From assembly GCF_000378825.1 (NCBI RefSeq), contig NZ_KB900388.1, positions 805,947 through 869,946 on the forward strand: a DNA stretch of 64,000 bases, written 5' to 3'. This DNA is from Salinispora vitiensis (lineage in GTDB: Bacteria; Actinomycetota; Actinomycetes; Mycobacteriales; Micromonosporaceae). Shown piece after piece: positions 36,254-45,949 of this stretch. The notes below the pieces were generated by a model, which saw only the letters and a program-made list of their open reading frames with translations, made no database searches and was not told the origin of the DNA. Position numbers and translations under genes: made by a program. Positions within the stretch are counted from its first letter, which is position 1, and every line of letters begins with the position of its first letter.

Positions 36254-37123
36254 TTACCAGGAGCCGGCGGTAGGACCGGCGGAGCCGCCGCGCCGGCGCA
36301 GGTACTTCTCAAACTCCTGGGCGATCTCGTCCCCGGTCAGCGGGGTGATGCCGGCGTCGCCGACCCGTTCTTCCAACTCGCGGACGTACTCACCGAGCTC
36401 GGCGTCCTGCTCGGCGGCACCCCGTACCCGCTGTTCCCACTCGGCGGCCTCCTCGGCGAGGTCCGCCATCGGCACCGGCAGATCCAGCACCTCCTCAACC
36501 CGGTGCAGCAGGGCCAGGGTCGCCTTGGGGCAGGGTGGGTTGTTGGCGTAGTGCGGCACATGCACCCAGAACGACACCGCGTTCACCTCGGCCCGGGTGC
36601 AGGCGTCGTGCAGAACCCCGACAATGCCAGTGGGCCCGTCGTAACGGGTGGGGGTGAGCTGGAAGCGCTGTGCCGCGCCCTTGTCGGAGGCGCTTCCGCT
36701 GATCGGCAGCGGTCGGGTGTACGGCACGTCAGCCAGGAGTGCGCCGAGCAGCACCACCCGTTCGACCTCCAGACTGTGGCAAATCTCCAGGACCTGCTCG
36801 CAGAAGGTGCGCCAGCGCATGCTCGGCTCGATTCCGCGGATCAGCACGACATCCCGCTCGGTACCGGCGGGGCTGGCGGCCATGAACCGGGTGGTGGGCC
36901 ACTCCACCCGTCGGGTCTCGCCCGCCGACATCGCGATCGTGGGGCGGCTGACCTGGAAGTCGTAGAAGTCCTCCGGATCCAGCTCGGTCACCGGCCGGGC
37001 CTGCCATACCTGTTCCAGGTGTTCGACGGCGGCCGTCGAGGCATCGGCGGCGTCGTTCCAACCTTCGAAGGCGGCGATGGCCACGGGGGACCGCAGGACC
37101 GGTAGTCCGTCGAACTCGGTCAC
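36254..37123 (-). CDS. PAC2 family protein
   Basis: 289 residues. PAC2 (proteasome assembly chaperone 2-like) proteins are conserved next to mshC and metH in actinobacteria. Visible features: VAIAAFEGWNDAADASTAAV at the N-terminus, RDVVLIRGIEPSMRWRTF, VVLLGALLADVPYTRPLPIS, and SFWVHVPHYANNPPCPKATL. The C-terminal 60 residues are a helical acidic/basic tail. The function in bacteria is unknown; proteasome-linked roles are speculative. The GTG at 37123 gives the family's VTEFDGLPVL start. It is divergent from metH over about 260 bp. Confidence 0.88.
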   Translation of the reverse strand: MTEFDGLPVLRSPVAIAAFEGWNDAADASTAAVEHLEQVWQARPVTELDPEDFYDFQVSRPTIAMSAGETRRVEWPTTRFMAASPAGTERDVVLIRGIEPSMRWRTFCEQVLEICHSLEVERVVLLGALLADVPYTRPLPISGSASDKGAAQRFQLTPTRYDGPTGIVGVLHDACTRAEVNAVSFWVHVPHYANNPPCPKATLALLHRVEEVLDLPVPMADLAEEAAEWEQRVRGAAEQDAELGEYVRELEERVGDAGITPLTGDEIAQEFEKYLRRRGGSAGPTAGSW

Positions 37124-37386
37124 GCGGTCACCTCGTCCCGCCCGTCGGGGCGGTGCCGGGCAGCTGCCCGATCGGCCGGCCACCAGGTGTCGTGGCGTCG
37201 CTGTAGTCCCTCACGTCCGTCAGCCTACGTGCCAAGGGTGGGAACCGGACCGTCGGCCGCGCCGATCTGTCAAGCGACGAAACAAACACTCGGGCGATAA
37301 GGGGGTAGCGGGTTTCTGGATACCCCACGTGGGACCCGGCAGTCGGGGGTCGACCACACCCCGTGTCCTCGCAGTAACCTGAAGCT

Positions 37387-40300
37387 GTGATGATCTCCGT
37401 GCTCGACGCGTTGGCCGACCGGATCCTCGTCGCCGACGGAGCGATGGGGACCATGTTGCACGCGGCAGACCTGACTCTCGATGACTTCGACGGGCTGGAG
37501 GGCTGCAACGAAATCCTCAACGTGACCCGGCCGGACGCTGTCCGTGACGTGCACGAAGCATATCTGGCCGTGGGTGCAGACTGCGTGGAGACCAACACGT
37601 TCGGCGCAAACCTCGCGAATCTGGCCGAGTACGGCATTGAGCGGCGCATCCGTGAGCTGTCCGAGGCTGGCGCCCGGCTGGCCCGCACCGCCGCCGACGC
37701 GTACGCGACACCGGAGCAGCCGCGCTTCGTCCTGGGCTCGATCGGGCCGGGCACGAAGCTGCCCACCCTGGGGCACGCCACGTACGCCGCGCTGCGGGAC
37801 GCGTACCAGGAGAACGCCGTTGGCCTGATCGCCGGCGGATCCGATGCGCTGATCATCGAGACGTGCCAGGACCTGCTCCAGGTGAAGGCGGCGGTAGTCG
37901 GCGCGAAGCGGGCGATGGCCGAATTGGGCCGCCCGGTCCCGATCATCTGTCATGTGGCGGTGGAGACCACCGGCACCATGTTGCTGGGCAGCGAGATCGG
38001 CGCCGCGCTCACCGCGATCGAGCCACTCGGCATCGACCTGATCGGGCTGAACTGCTCCACCGGGCCGGCGGAGATGGGTGAGCACCTGCGCTACCTGTCC
38101 CAGCACTCCCAGACTCCGGTGTCGGTGATGCCGAACGCCGGCCTGCCGGTCCTCACCTCCGACGGTGCGTACTTCCCGCTGACGCCGGACGAGCTGGGCG
38201 ATGCCCTGGCGCAGTTCGTCACCGACTACGGTGTGGCGCTGGTCGGCGGCTGCTGCGGGACCACGCCGGAGCACATCCGGGTGTTGGCCGGACGGATGCG
38301 GGGCCGACCGCCGGTGGTACGCGAGCCACAGCCCGAGCCCGGTGCCTCGTCGATCTACCACCATGTCCCCTTCGCGCAGGACGCGAGCGTGCTGATGGTG
38401 GGGGAGCGGACCAACGCCAACGGATCCAGGGCGTTCCGTACGGCCATGCTCGCCGAGGACTGGCAGGCATGCGTCGAGATTGCCCGGGGCCAGGCGCGGG
38501 ACGGCTCGCACCTGCTGGACCTCTGCGTGGACTACGTGGGCCGCGACGGCACCCAGGACATGCGCGAGCTGGCCAGCCGGTTCGCCACCGCCTCCACGCT
38601 CCCGATCATGCTGGATTCGACCGAGCCGGGCGTGATCGAGGCGGGGTTGGAGACGCTCGGTGGACGATGCGTGGTCAACTCGGTCAACTTCGAGGACGGC
38701 GACGGCCCCGATTCCCGCTACGCCCGCCTGATGCCCGTGGTCAAGGAACACGGCGCGGCGGTGGTGGCGCTGCTCATCGACGAGGAGGGGCAGGCCCGTA
38801 CCAAGGACTGGAAGGTACGCGTGGCCACCCGGCTGATCGACGATCTGACCGGCCGGTGGGGGATGGCCCGGTCGGACATCCTGATCGACGCCCTGACCTT
38901 CCCGATCGCCACCGGGCAGGAGGAGACCCGGCGGGACGGGATCGAGACCATCGAGGCGATCCGGGAGATCGCCGCCCGCTACCCGGGGGTCAACTTCACC
39001 CTGGGTATCTCCAACGTCTCGTTCGGGCTCAATCCGGCGGCCCGGCAGGTGCTCAACTCGGTGTTCCTGCACGAGTGCGTCCAGGCCGGGCTGACCTCGG
39101 CGATCGTGCACGCCAGCAAGATCCTGCCGATGTCGAGAATCCCCGACGAGCAACGGGAGATCGCACTCGAGCTGGTCTACGACCGACGCCGCGAAGGGTA
39201 CGACCCGGTCCAGCGCTTCATCGAAGCCTTCGAGGGGGTGGACGCCGCCTCGGCGCGGGCCAGCCGAGCGGAGGAGCTGGCCGCGCTGCCGCTCAAGGAG
39301 CGGCTCAAGCGCCGGATCATCGATGGCGAGGGCAACGGTCTCGAGGCCGATCTGGACGCGGCCCTCGCCACCGGGTTGGCGGCGATGGTCGTTATCAACG
39401 ACATTCTGCTGGACGGGATGAAGGTGGTCGGCGAGCTGTTCGGGGCCGGCCAGATGCAGCTGCCGTTCGTACTCCAGTCCGCCGAGGTGATGAAGTCCGC
39501 GGTGGCGTACCTGGAGCCGCACCTGGAGAAGGCCGATGACGGCGGTAAGGGACGGATCGTGCTCGCCACTGTGAAGGGCGACGTCCACGACATCGGCAAG
39601 AACCTCGTCGACATCATTCTGTCGAACAACGGCTACGAGGTGGTGAACATCGGGATCAAGCAGCCGATCAACGCCATCCTCGACGCCGCCGAGCAGAACC
39701 GCGCGGACGCGATCGGCATGTCGGGGCTGTTGGTGAAGAGCACCGTCATCATGAAGGAGAACCTGGCCGAGATGGCCACGCGGGGCGTTGCGGAGCGCTG
39801 GCCGGTCCTACTCGGGGGTGCGGCGCTGACCCGCGCGTACGTCGAGGACGACCTGCGATCGATGTTCCCCGGCCAGGTGCACTACGCCCGGGACGCCTTC
39901 GAAGGGCTCTCCCTGATGGACCGGGTGATGGCCGCCAAGCGCGGCGGTCCACCAGTGGAGGACCCGGAGCGGGAGGCGGCGTTGGCCGCGCGGCGGGCGC
40001 GGCGGGCGCGGCAGCGGGCGATCGTCAGCGATTCGTTGCCGGAGCTTAACGACGCATCGGTCCGCTCCGACGTGTCCACCGACGTGGCGGTGCCCACCCC
40101 ACCGTTCTTCGGCACCCGGGTGGTCAGAGGGCTGCCCCTCGCCGACTACGCGGCCCTGCTCGACGAACGGGCGACGTTCCTCGGGCAGTGGGGGCTACGC
40201 GGTACCCGCGGCGGGAAGGGTCCCAGCTACGAGGAGCTGGTGGAGACCGAGGGTCGGCCGCGGCTGCGTTACTGGCTGGACCGGCTCATCGCCGACCAGG

Positions 40301-40902
40301 TACTGGAGGCAGCTGTGGTGTACGGCTACTTTCCGGTCTACTCCGACGGCAATGACCTGGTCGTGCTCGACGAGAACAGGCACGCGGAGCGGGCCCGGTT
40401 CACCTTCCCCCGGCAGCGCCAGGAACGGCGGCTCTGCCTGGCCGACTTCTTCCGTCCTCGCGGCGGCGAGCTGGACGTGGTGGCGTTGCAGCTGGTCACG
40501 GTTGGCCAACCGATCAGCGAATATACGGCGAAGTTGTTCGCGCGCAACGAGTACCGCGACTACCTGGAGGTGCACGGGCTGTCGGTGCAGCTCACCGAGG
40601 CCCTAGCCGAGTACTGGCACCAGCGGGTCCGCGCCGAGCTGAGCCTGCCCGACGACCGTACGGTGGCCACCACCGACCCGGCTGACCTGGCCGGGTTGCT
40701 GCGTAACGACTACCGGGGCTGCCGGTATGCCTTCGGCTACCCGGCCTGCCCGGACCTGGAGGACCGGGCGAAGCTCGTGGACCTGCTGGGTGCGGAACGG
40801 ATCGGTGTGCAGCTGTCGGAGGAGTTCCAGCTCGTTCCGGAACAGGCCACCGACGCAATTGTCGTGCACCACCCGGAGGCGGGTTACTTCAACGCCAAGT
40901 GA
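37387..40902 (+). CDS. metH: Cobalamin-dependent methionine synthase
   Basis: 1171 residues, complete. It transfers the methyl group of 5-methyltetrahydrofolate to homocysteine via B12. Domain order: homocysteine-binding barrel with zinc cysteines (GLNCSTGPAEMGEH; LVGGCCGTTPEHI) about 1-310; pterin-binding barrel (VGERTNANGSRAFRTAMLAE ...) about 335-610; B12 cap helices; B12 Rossmann domain with base-off motif VKGDVHDIGKNLVDIIL; and C-terminal SAM-activation domain from about 890 (RPRLRYWLDRLIADQ, YRGCRYAFGYPACPD). The GTG at 37387 is followed by an ATG one codon later, so either may start. I see no cobalamin riboswitch in the 260-bp upstream region. Confidence 0.97.
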   Translation: MMISVLDALADRILVADGAMGTMLHAADLTLDDFDGLEGCNEILNVTRPDAVRDVHEAYLAVGADCVETNTFGANLANLAEYGIERRIRELSEAGARLARTAADAYATPEQPRFVLGSIGPGTKLPTLGHATYAALRDAYQENAVGLIAGGSDALIIETCQDLLQVKAAVVGAKRAMAELGRPVPIICHVAVETTGTMLLGSEIGAALTAIEPLGIDLIGLNCSTGPAEMGEHLRYLSQHSQTPVSVMPNAGLPVLTSDGAYFPLTPDELGDALAQFVTDYGVALVGGCCGTTPEHIRVLAGRMRGRPPVVREPQPEPGASSIYHHVPFAQDASVLMVGERTNANGSRAFRTAMLAEDWQACVEIARGQARDGSHLLDLCVDYVGRDGTQDMRELASRFATASTLPIMLDSTEPGVIEAGLETLGGRCVVNSVNFEDGDGPDSRYARLMPVVKEHGAAVVALLIDEEGQARTKDWKVRVATRLIDDLTGRWGMARSDILIDALTFPIATGQEETRRDGIETIEAIREIAARYPGVNFTLGISNVSFGLNPAARQVLNSVFLHECVQAGLTSAIVHASKILPMSRIPDEQREIALELVYDRRREGYDPVQRFIEAFEGVDAASARASRAEELAALPLKERLKRRIIDGEGNGLEADLDAALATGLAAMVVINDILLDGMKVVGELFGAGQMQLPFVLQSAEVMKSAVAYLEPHLEKADDGGKGRIVLATVKGDVHDIGKNLVDIILSNNGYEVVNIGIKQPINAILDAAEQNRADAIGMSGLLVKSTVIMKENLAEMATRGVAERWPVLLGGAALTRAYVEDDLRSMFPGQVHYARDAFEGLSLMDRVMAAKRGGPPVEDPEREAALAARRARRARQRAIVSDSLPELNDASVRSDVSTDVAVPTPPFFGTRVVRGLPLADYAALLDERATFLGQWGLRGTRGGKGPSYEELVETEGRPRLRYWLDRLIADQVLEAAVVYGYFPVYSDGNDLVVLDENRHAERARFTFPRQRQERRLCLADFFRPRGGELDVVALQLVTVGQPISEYTAKLFARNEYRDYLEVHGLSVQLTEALAEYWHQRVRAELSLPDDRTVATTDPADLAGLLRNDYRGCRYAFGYPACPDLEDRAKLVDLLGAERIGVQLSEEFQLVPEQATDAIVVHHPEAGYFNAK

Positions 40903-41128
40903 CACCAGGTCCGTCCGGCCAGGTTCCGGCGAAGTGATCCACCTTACGGCTGCGGTGTAAGCCAGAAGGTGAGAGGGCGCCAGCGGTGTTGTCGGCCGGG
41001 TGAAGCTGTTGCGATTGCCGGCGCGGGCCTGCGCCGCGGGCGTAGCGTGTGCCCGACGAGCCTTTGCCACCGGGAACGCTGTTGGCCAATCCGTAGCCCC
41101 TGGTCGCTGGCGAACCCTAGGAGGGTAA

Positions 41129-42529
41129 ATGCCGGACATGGAACAAGATTTTGACATGGTTGCTTCGGATTCACTTCTGTTGAATCCGATGTTCGCGCGT
41201 CCAGGCCAGTCGACGGAGCGTACCCGGTTTTCGATTCCGGACGCCGCCACTCTGCCCGAGACCGCATACCAGATCGTGCACGACGAGGTGGCCCTCGACG
41301 GGAACGCCCGATTGAATTTGGCGACATTTGTTGGCACCTGGATGGATGATCATGCCGAGAAACTGTTCGCGGAAACCTTCGACCGAAACCTTATAGACAA
41401 AGATGAGTATCAGGCAACCGGCGCGATAGAGAAGCGATGTTTGGTCATGCTGGCAGATCTCTGGCATGCCCGGGACCCGCGGAGCACTATCGGTGCTTCC
41501 ACGACCGGTTCCTCGGAAGCCTGCATGCTGGGAGGGTTGGCGCTTAAGCGTCGTTGGCAGCATGCGCGCCGCCGTGCCGGCAAGCCGACCAGTCACCCCA
41601 ACCTGGTGATGTCGAGCGCGGTGCAGGTGTGTTGGAAGAAGTTTTGCAACTACTGGGATGTGGAGCCCCGCTTCGTTCCAATCTCCGAAGAGCACAAGAC
41701 CCTGGACGGTCACGACCTTGCGTCATACGTGGACGAGAACACGATCGGGGTCGTCGCGATTCTTGGCGTGACATACACTGGCATGTTCGAGCCGGTCCAG
41801 CGCATCGCGGCTGCCCTGGACGAAATTCAGGACTCGACCGGGCTTGATATTGAAATTCATGTGGACGGAGCTACCGGCGCGTTCGTGGCGCCCTTTGTTC
41901 AGCCAGACATGGTCTGGGATTTCCGGCTCCGGAGAGTAGCGTCGATCAACGTCTCCGGTCACAAATATGGACTGGTGTACCCCGGGCTGGGATGGGTGGT
42001 CTGGCGAGACGAGGCGGCGTTGCCCGAGGACTTGATTTTCTGGGTTAACTACCTGGGTGGCGAAACACCGACGCTCGGGCTGAATTTCACCAGACCGGGA
42101 GCGCAGGTGCTCCTGCAGTACTATCTCTTCCTGCGTCTCGGTCGAGAGGGCTATCGGCGGGTGCAGCTCGCCATGCATGATGTCGCGCGGTATCTCTCCC
42201 AGGAGATCGAAAAGATACCGCATCTCGAGCTATGGAGCGATGGTAGCGATATTCCGGTGCTGGCCTGGCGCCAGCGGAGTGGGTACACCAAAAATTGGAA
42301 TCTATATCACCTGTCCGATCGCATGCGTATGAAGGGATGGCAGATCCCCACCTATGCGCTGCCCGAGAATCTCACGGACCACACGGTGCAGCGAATCGTG
42401 ATTCGCAATGGGCTCAGCCGTGACCTCGCCGAGGTGTTTATTGCTGAACTTCGTGGCGAGATAGCGCACCTTGACTCTCTTGAATCTCCTATACCCGCGG
42501 TCGGCCAGCGACCTGGGTTCCATCATTGA
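41129..42529 (+). CDS. gadB: Glutamate decarboxylase (PLP-dependent)
   Basis: 466 residues, the same length as Escherichia coli GadB. It converts glutamate to GABA and CO2, consuming a proton. The PLP lysine is Lys279 in ASINVSGHKYGLVYPG; the PLP-aspartate segment is EIHVDGATGAFVAPF; ASTTGSSEACMLGGLALKRR is the substrate/PLP-phosphate region. The C-terminus ends GQRPGFHH, so a histidine sits at penultimate position 465, as in E. coli GadB where it blocks the cofactor at neutral pH. AGGAGGGTAA precedes the ATG. It is followed closely by an antiporter gene, forming a GAD acid-response or GABA module. Confidence 0.93.
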   Translation: MPDMEQDFDMVASDSLLLNPMFARPGQSTERTRFSIPDAATLPETAYQIVHDEVALDGNARLNLATFVGTWMDDHAEKLFAETFDRNLIDKDEYQATGAIEKRCLVMLADLWHARDPRSTIGASTTGSSEACMLGGLALKRRWQHARRRAGKPTSHPNLVMSSAVQVCWKKFCNYWDVEPRFVPISEEHKTLDGHDLASYVDENTIGVVAILGVTYTGMFEPVQRIAAALDEIQDSTGLDIEIHVDGATGAFVAPFVQPDMVWDFRLRRVASINVSGHKYGLVYPGLGWVVWRDEAALPEDLIFWVNYLGGETPTLGLNFTRPGAQVLLQYYLFLRLGREGYRRVQLAMHDVARYLSQEIEKIPHLELWSDGSDIPVLAWRQRSGYTKNWNLYHLSDRMRMKGWQIPTYALPENLTDHTVQRIVIRNGLSRDLAEVFIAELRGEIAHLDSLESPIPAVGQRPGFHH

Positions 42530-42544
42530 TCTTTGCGAGAGCGC

Positions 42545-44023
42545 ATGGCTCCGTCAGATAGCCGGCCGGCGGGCAAAAACACGGCGAAGATCAGTGTCCT
42601 GGGGCTGGCGATGCTCAACATCGTCGCGGTGGTCAGCCTGAGCGGCCTACCGGCTGAGGCCGAGTACGGGTTGAGTGCCGCATTTTACTATGTCTTCGCT
42701 GCGGTCTTCTTCCTCGTGCCAGTCTCGTTGGTCGCCGCTGAACTAGCCACCGGGTGGCCGGAGAAGGGAGGCGTGTTCCGGTGGGTTGGCGAGGCGTTCG
42801 GGGCCCGTTGGGGATTCGTGGCCATTTTTCTACTTCTGGCCCAGGTGACGATCTTCTTTCCGGCTCTTCTCACCTTCGGGGCGATCTCGCTCGCCTACAC
42901 CGGCCCGGAGGCAACGCTGGATGAGAAGTTGTCCGGCAACCGGGTATACATTCTGCTGACTGTGCTCGCGGTCTTCTGGGTCGCCACCGCGGTCGGTGCC
43001 CGCGGGATTGCCGCGTTTACCCGTATCGCGAAATGGGGCGGCATCGCCGGCACTATTCTGCCCGCCTTGCTCCTCGTGATCCTCGGTCTCGTCTACCTCA
43101 GCTCGGGCGGGCAGTCGCAGACGCCGCTGGGTTGGGACGAGGTGCTCCCGGACTTCACGCAGTTCAGTAACCTGGCGCTGGCCGCGAGTATCTTCCTCTT
43201 CTACGCCGGAATGGAGATGAATGCGATCCATGTGCGGGACGTGGAGAACCCGTCCCGGCACTATCCGCTGGCGGTGCTGATCGCGGCGGTGGGAGCGATG
43301 AGCATCCTAGTGCTGGGAACACTGACGATTTCCTTCGTGGTGCCGCGGTCCGAGATAGACCTGACGCAGTCGTTACTGATAACTTTCCTTGATGTTTTCC
43401 GCTGGCTCGGCCTCGCCTGGGCGGCGCCGATAGTCGCCGTCGCCTTGGTGATCGGCGTTCTGGCCGGCATCGTGACCTGGGTCGTAGGCCCGTCAACCGC
43501 GATGTTGGCGGTGGCCAAGGCCGGCTATCTGCCGCGCTTCTTTCAATCGACAAACAAATACGGGATGCCTACCAGAATCTTGCTGTTCCAGGCGATTTCG
43601 GTTAGTGTCCTGGCGGTGCTGTTTATTGTTATGCCATCAGTGGAGGCGGCCTTCCAGGTCCTCAGTCAGCTTGCTGGTCTCCTCTATCTATTCATCTATC
43701 TAGGAATGTTCGCCGCGGCGATCCACCTACGATATAGCCAACCTGAGCGACGACGACCGTACCGAGTGCCGGGTGGGCTTCCGGGAATGTGGGTCATCGG
43801 TGGCATCGGTTTCGTCGCCTCGGCGCTCGCACTCGCCTCCAGCCTTACACCCCCAGATCAGATCGGTGTCGGAAGTCCCATCGTCTATATAGGACTCCTA
43901 GTAGGGTTGGCGGCCGTGATCATCGCGGTGCCGCTCAGCGTGTACACACTGCGAAAGCCGGACTGGTGTGATCCTGGTCGTGATGTCGCCCCGTTTAGCT
44001 GGGAGACGCAAGGCGATCGCTAA
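42545..44023 (+). CDS. gadC: Glutamate/GABA antiporter (APC superfamily, GadC-like)
   Basis: 492-residue membrane protein with about 12 hydrophobic segments (SVLGLAMLNIVAVVSLSGLP, YYVFAAVFFLVPVSLVAAEL, KGGVFRWVGEAFGARWGFVA). The GWPEKGGVFRWVGEAFG and FLFYAGMEMNAIHVRD motifs match GadC-type antiporters that exchange cytosolic GABA for external glutamate. I chose the ATG at 42545 over the TTG four codons earlier. It begins 15 bp after gadB. A C-terminal plug like that of E. coli GadC is shorter here. The substrate pair is inferred from the gadB linkage. Confidence 0.85.
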   Translation: MAPSDSRPAGKNTAKISVLGLAMLNIVAVVSLSGLPAEAEYGLSAAFYYVFAAVFFLVPVSLVAAELATGWPEKGGVFRWVGEAFGARWGFVAIFLLLAQVTIFFPALLTFGAISLAYTGPEATLDEKLSGNRVYILLTVLAVFWVATAVGARGIAAFTRIAKWGGIAGTILPALLLVILGLVYLSSGGQSQTPLGWDEVLPDFTQFSNLALAASIFLFYAGMEMNAIHVRDVENPSRHYPLAVLIAAVGAMSILVLGTLTISFVVPRSEIDLTQSLLITFLDVFRWLGLAWAAPIVAVALVIGVLAGIVTWVVGPSTAMLAVAKAGYLPRFFQSTNKYGMPTRILLFQAISVSVLAVLFIVMPSVEAAFQVLSQLAGLLYLFIYLGMFAAAIHLRYSQPERRRPYRVPGGLPGMWVIGGIGFVASALALASSLTPPDQIGVGSPIVYIGLLVGLAAVIIAVPLSVYTLRKPDWCDPGRDVAPFSWETQGDR

Positions 44024-44130
44024 CCCGGTCGGTGCGCCGCGGCGCCGGGGCGACGGTTGACCGGCAGCAAGGAGTCACCGGAACCGTCCAATAGCCCACG
44101 GGTCGCCGATGGTCCGCCTACCGTGATCTC

Positions 44131-45705
44131 GTGGGCGCCGGAACGGAAGCTGAGATGGGCGAGGGCCGCCCGTGGACGCGGGCCCAGAAGTGGACGATAG
44201 TAGCGGCTGGCCTTGGCGTCTTCATCACCCTGCACGATGTGCTGGTAGCGAATGTGGCGCTGCCCCGAATTCAGGCCTTCTATGATTTGGGGGAGTCGGG
44301 GCTGCAGTGGATCGTGGCCACCTACACCATGGGAATGGCTATCGCCATCATGCCCGCGGCCACCGTGGCTGATCGGTTCGGGCGGCGGCGCCTGTACCTG
44401 ACCGCAGTGGTGGTCTTCATCGTGGCCTCGGTGACGGCCGGACTAACCTCCACCTTCACCGTCATGCTGGTGGCGCGGGGGTTGCAGGGAGTGGCCGCGG
44501 CCGTCATCACCGTCACCGCACTGGCCCTGGTCTCGGCGACCTTCCCGCACAAGCGGCAGCGCTTTTTCGCCCTCGGGCTCTTTGCCGCGGTCGCGGACAT
44601 CGGGCTAGCGCTCGGCCCGCCGCTCGGCGGAATCTTGACCGAGGTTGCGAGCTGGCGGGTCGTCTTCTTCGTCAATGTTCCGGTCGCCGTGCTGGCGGTC
44701 GGGCTGACCCTTCGGTACGTCGCCGAGTCGCGCGAGTCCACCCGCCGTGTTGTCGATCTACCCGGGCAGCTGCTGTTTGTGATAACAGTCGGAGCATTTA
44801 CTTTTGCCGTTATCGATGGCCATGACCTGGGCTGGGGATCGCCGCTAATTCTGGTAGCGTTCGCCGCCTTCGCCGTTGGCCTCATTGCCTTCATCGTCCG
44901 TGAGCTCCGCAACCGGTCACCGATGATGGATCTGCGGCTCTTCACTAGCCGCGCCTACCGGCTGGGTAACATGGCAATATTTTTCGGCTTTTTTACAGTG
45001 TATGGCGCCTTGTTAATCGTCACCCAGTACTTTCAGAATGTCCGGCTCTATGCCCCGGTGGAGGCGGGTCTGCTCATCTTGCCGTCTTCCCTCGCGTCGG
45101 TGGCGGTTTCCCCGGTGGCTGGCTTCATCGCTGCCCGCCGTGGTGCCCGCCTGCCGGCCCTCGTCGGCCAGACTCTGCTCGTTGTCGGACTGGCCATAAT
45201 GGTGGTCGGGGTGGCGCGGAGTGTCGTCGCCGTCGTGCTGGGCTTCCTGCTCCTGGGCGCCGGTCTCTCCCTGATCATCCCGCCGGTGCAGGGGCTGGCG
45301 TTGAATTCGGTGCCGGTCGAGCGGGCCGGCATGGCCTCGGGCATCATAGCCACCCAGCGAGGTCTTGGATCAACCGCCGGCTACGCGGTGCTGGGAACGA
45401 TCGTTTCGGTATGGGTCGCTTCTTTCTTGGACAGCGACCTCGCCAGCACCATTCCGGACCGTGCCGAACGGACTGCTGTTGTCGAGCAGATCGTTGACGA
45501 TACCAATCCGAACGCTTTTGAGGCGATAGTCGGGCCTGGTCGGCCAGTTGATCACCCCGAGCCCGATCAGGTGACGGCGATTCGGACGGTGGCAGACCAC
45601 ACCTTTGTGCGGGGTATGCAACTCGGCCTTGGACTCGCGGCCCTGGTCGCCCTGATCGTCCTGGTGATCCTCATCCGAAGTTTTCGTGATTCCCAAGACC
45701 GATAG
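44131..45705 (+). CDS. MFS drug transporter, DHA2 (14-TM) type
   Basis: 524 residues, 14 hydrophobic segments, belonging to the DHA2/EmrB-QacA branch of proton-coupled multidrug exporters. The motif A-type loop is ATVADRFGRRRLYLTAVV; motif C-like ADIGLALGPPLGGILTEVAS is present, as is LALVSATFPHKRQRFFALGL. The start is GTG at 44131; an alternative ATG at 44155 (MGEGRPWTRAQKW) lies in frame. It starts 107 bp after gadC in the same direction. Substrate unknown; could serve self-resistance for a nearby metabolite cluster. Confidence 0.87.
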   Translation: MGAGTEAEMGEGRPWTRAQKWTIVAAGLGVFITLHDVLVANVALPRIQAFYDLGESGLQWIVATYTMGMAIAIMPAATVADRFGRRRLYLTAVVVFIVASVTAGLTSTFTVMLVARGLQGVAAAVITVTALALVSATFPHKRQRFFALGLFAAVADIGLALGPPLGGILTEVASWRVVFFVNVPVAVLAVGLTLRYVAESRESTRRVVDLPGQLLFVITVGAFTFAVIDGHDLGWGSPLILVAFAAFAVGLIAFIVRELRNRSPMMDLRLFTSRAYRLGNMAIFFGFFTVYGALLIVTQYFQNVRLYAPVEAGLLILPSSLASVAVSPVAGFIAARRGARLPALVGQTLLVVGLAIMVVGVARSVVAVVLGFLLLGAGLSLIIPPVQGLALNSVPVERAGMASGIIATQRGLGSTAGYAVLGTIVSVWVASFLDSDLASTIPDRAERTAVVEQIVDDTNPNAFEAIVGPGRPVDHPEPDQVTAIRTVADHTFVRGMQLGLGLAALVALIVLVILIRSFRDSQDR

Positions 45706-45949
45706 GTTGTGGCCTACGTCGCGAGCTGTGGCGGCTCTTCACGATCGAGGGCGTGGGTGGGGCCTGAGGCGGCCGTCTCGAGCAGGATCTGGCGATGTAG
45801 TTGGTCGGGTTCCGGAGCCGAGCGCGGAGCTGCGGAGGTGCTCGAACCGGCCGGGCTCGCCGATCCGGCAGAAGGTGGTCAGATCAGCGCAGGCGAAGCC
45901 CGCAGCAGGGACAGCATCGCGCAGGTGTGCCGCAGATACCTGGGAGCGT

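Noticed and set aside
37184..37386. Possible cobalamin or SAM riboswitch before metH
   Set aside because: No B12-box-like conserved core or characteristic stem was recognisable in the roughly 260-bp divergent region.
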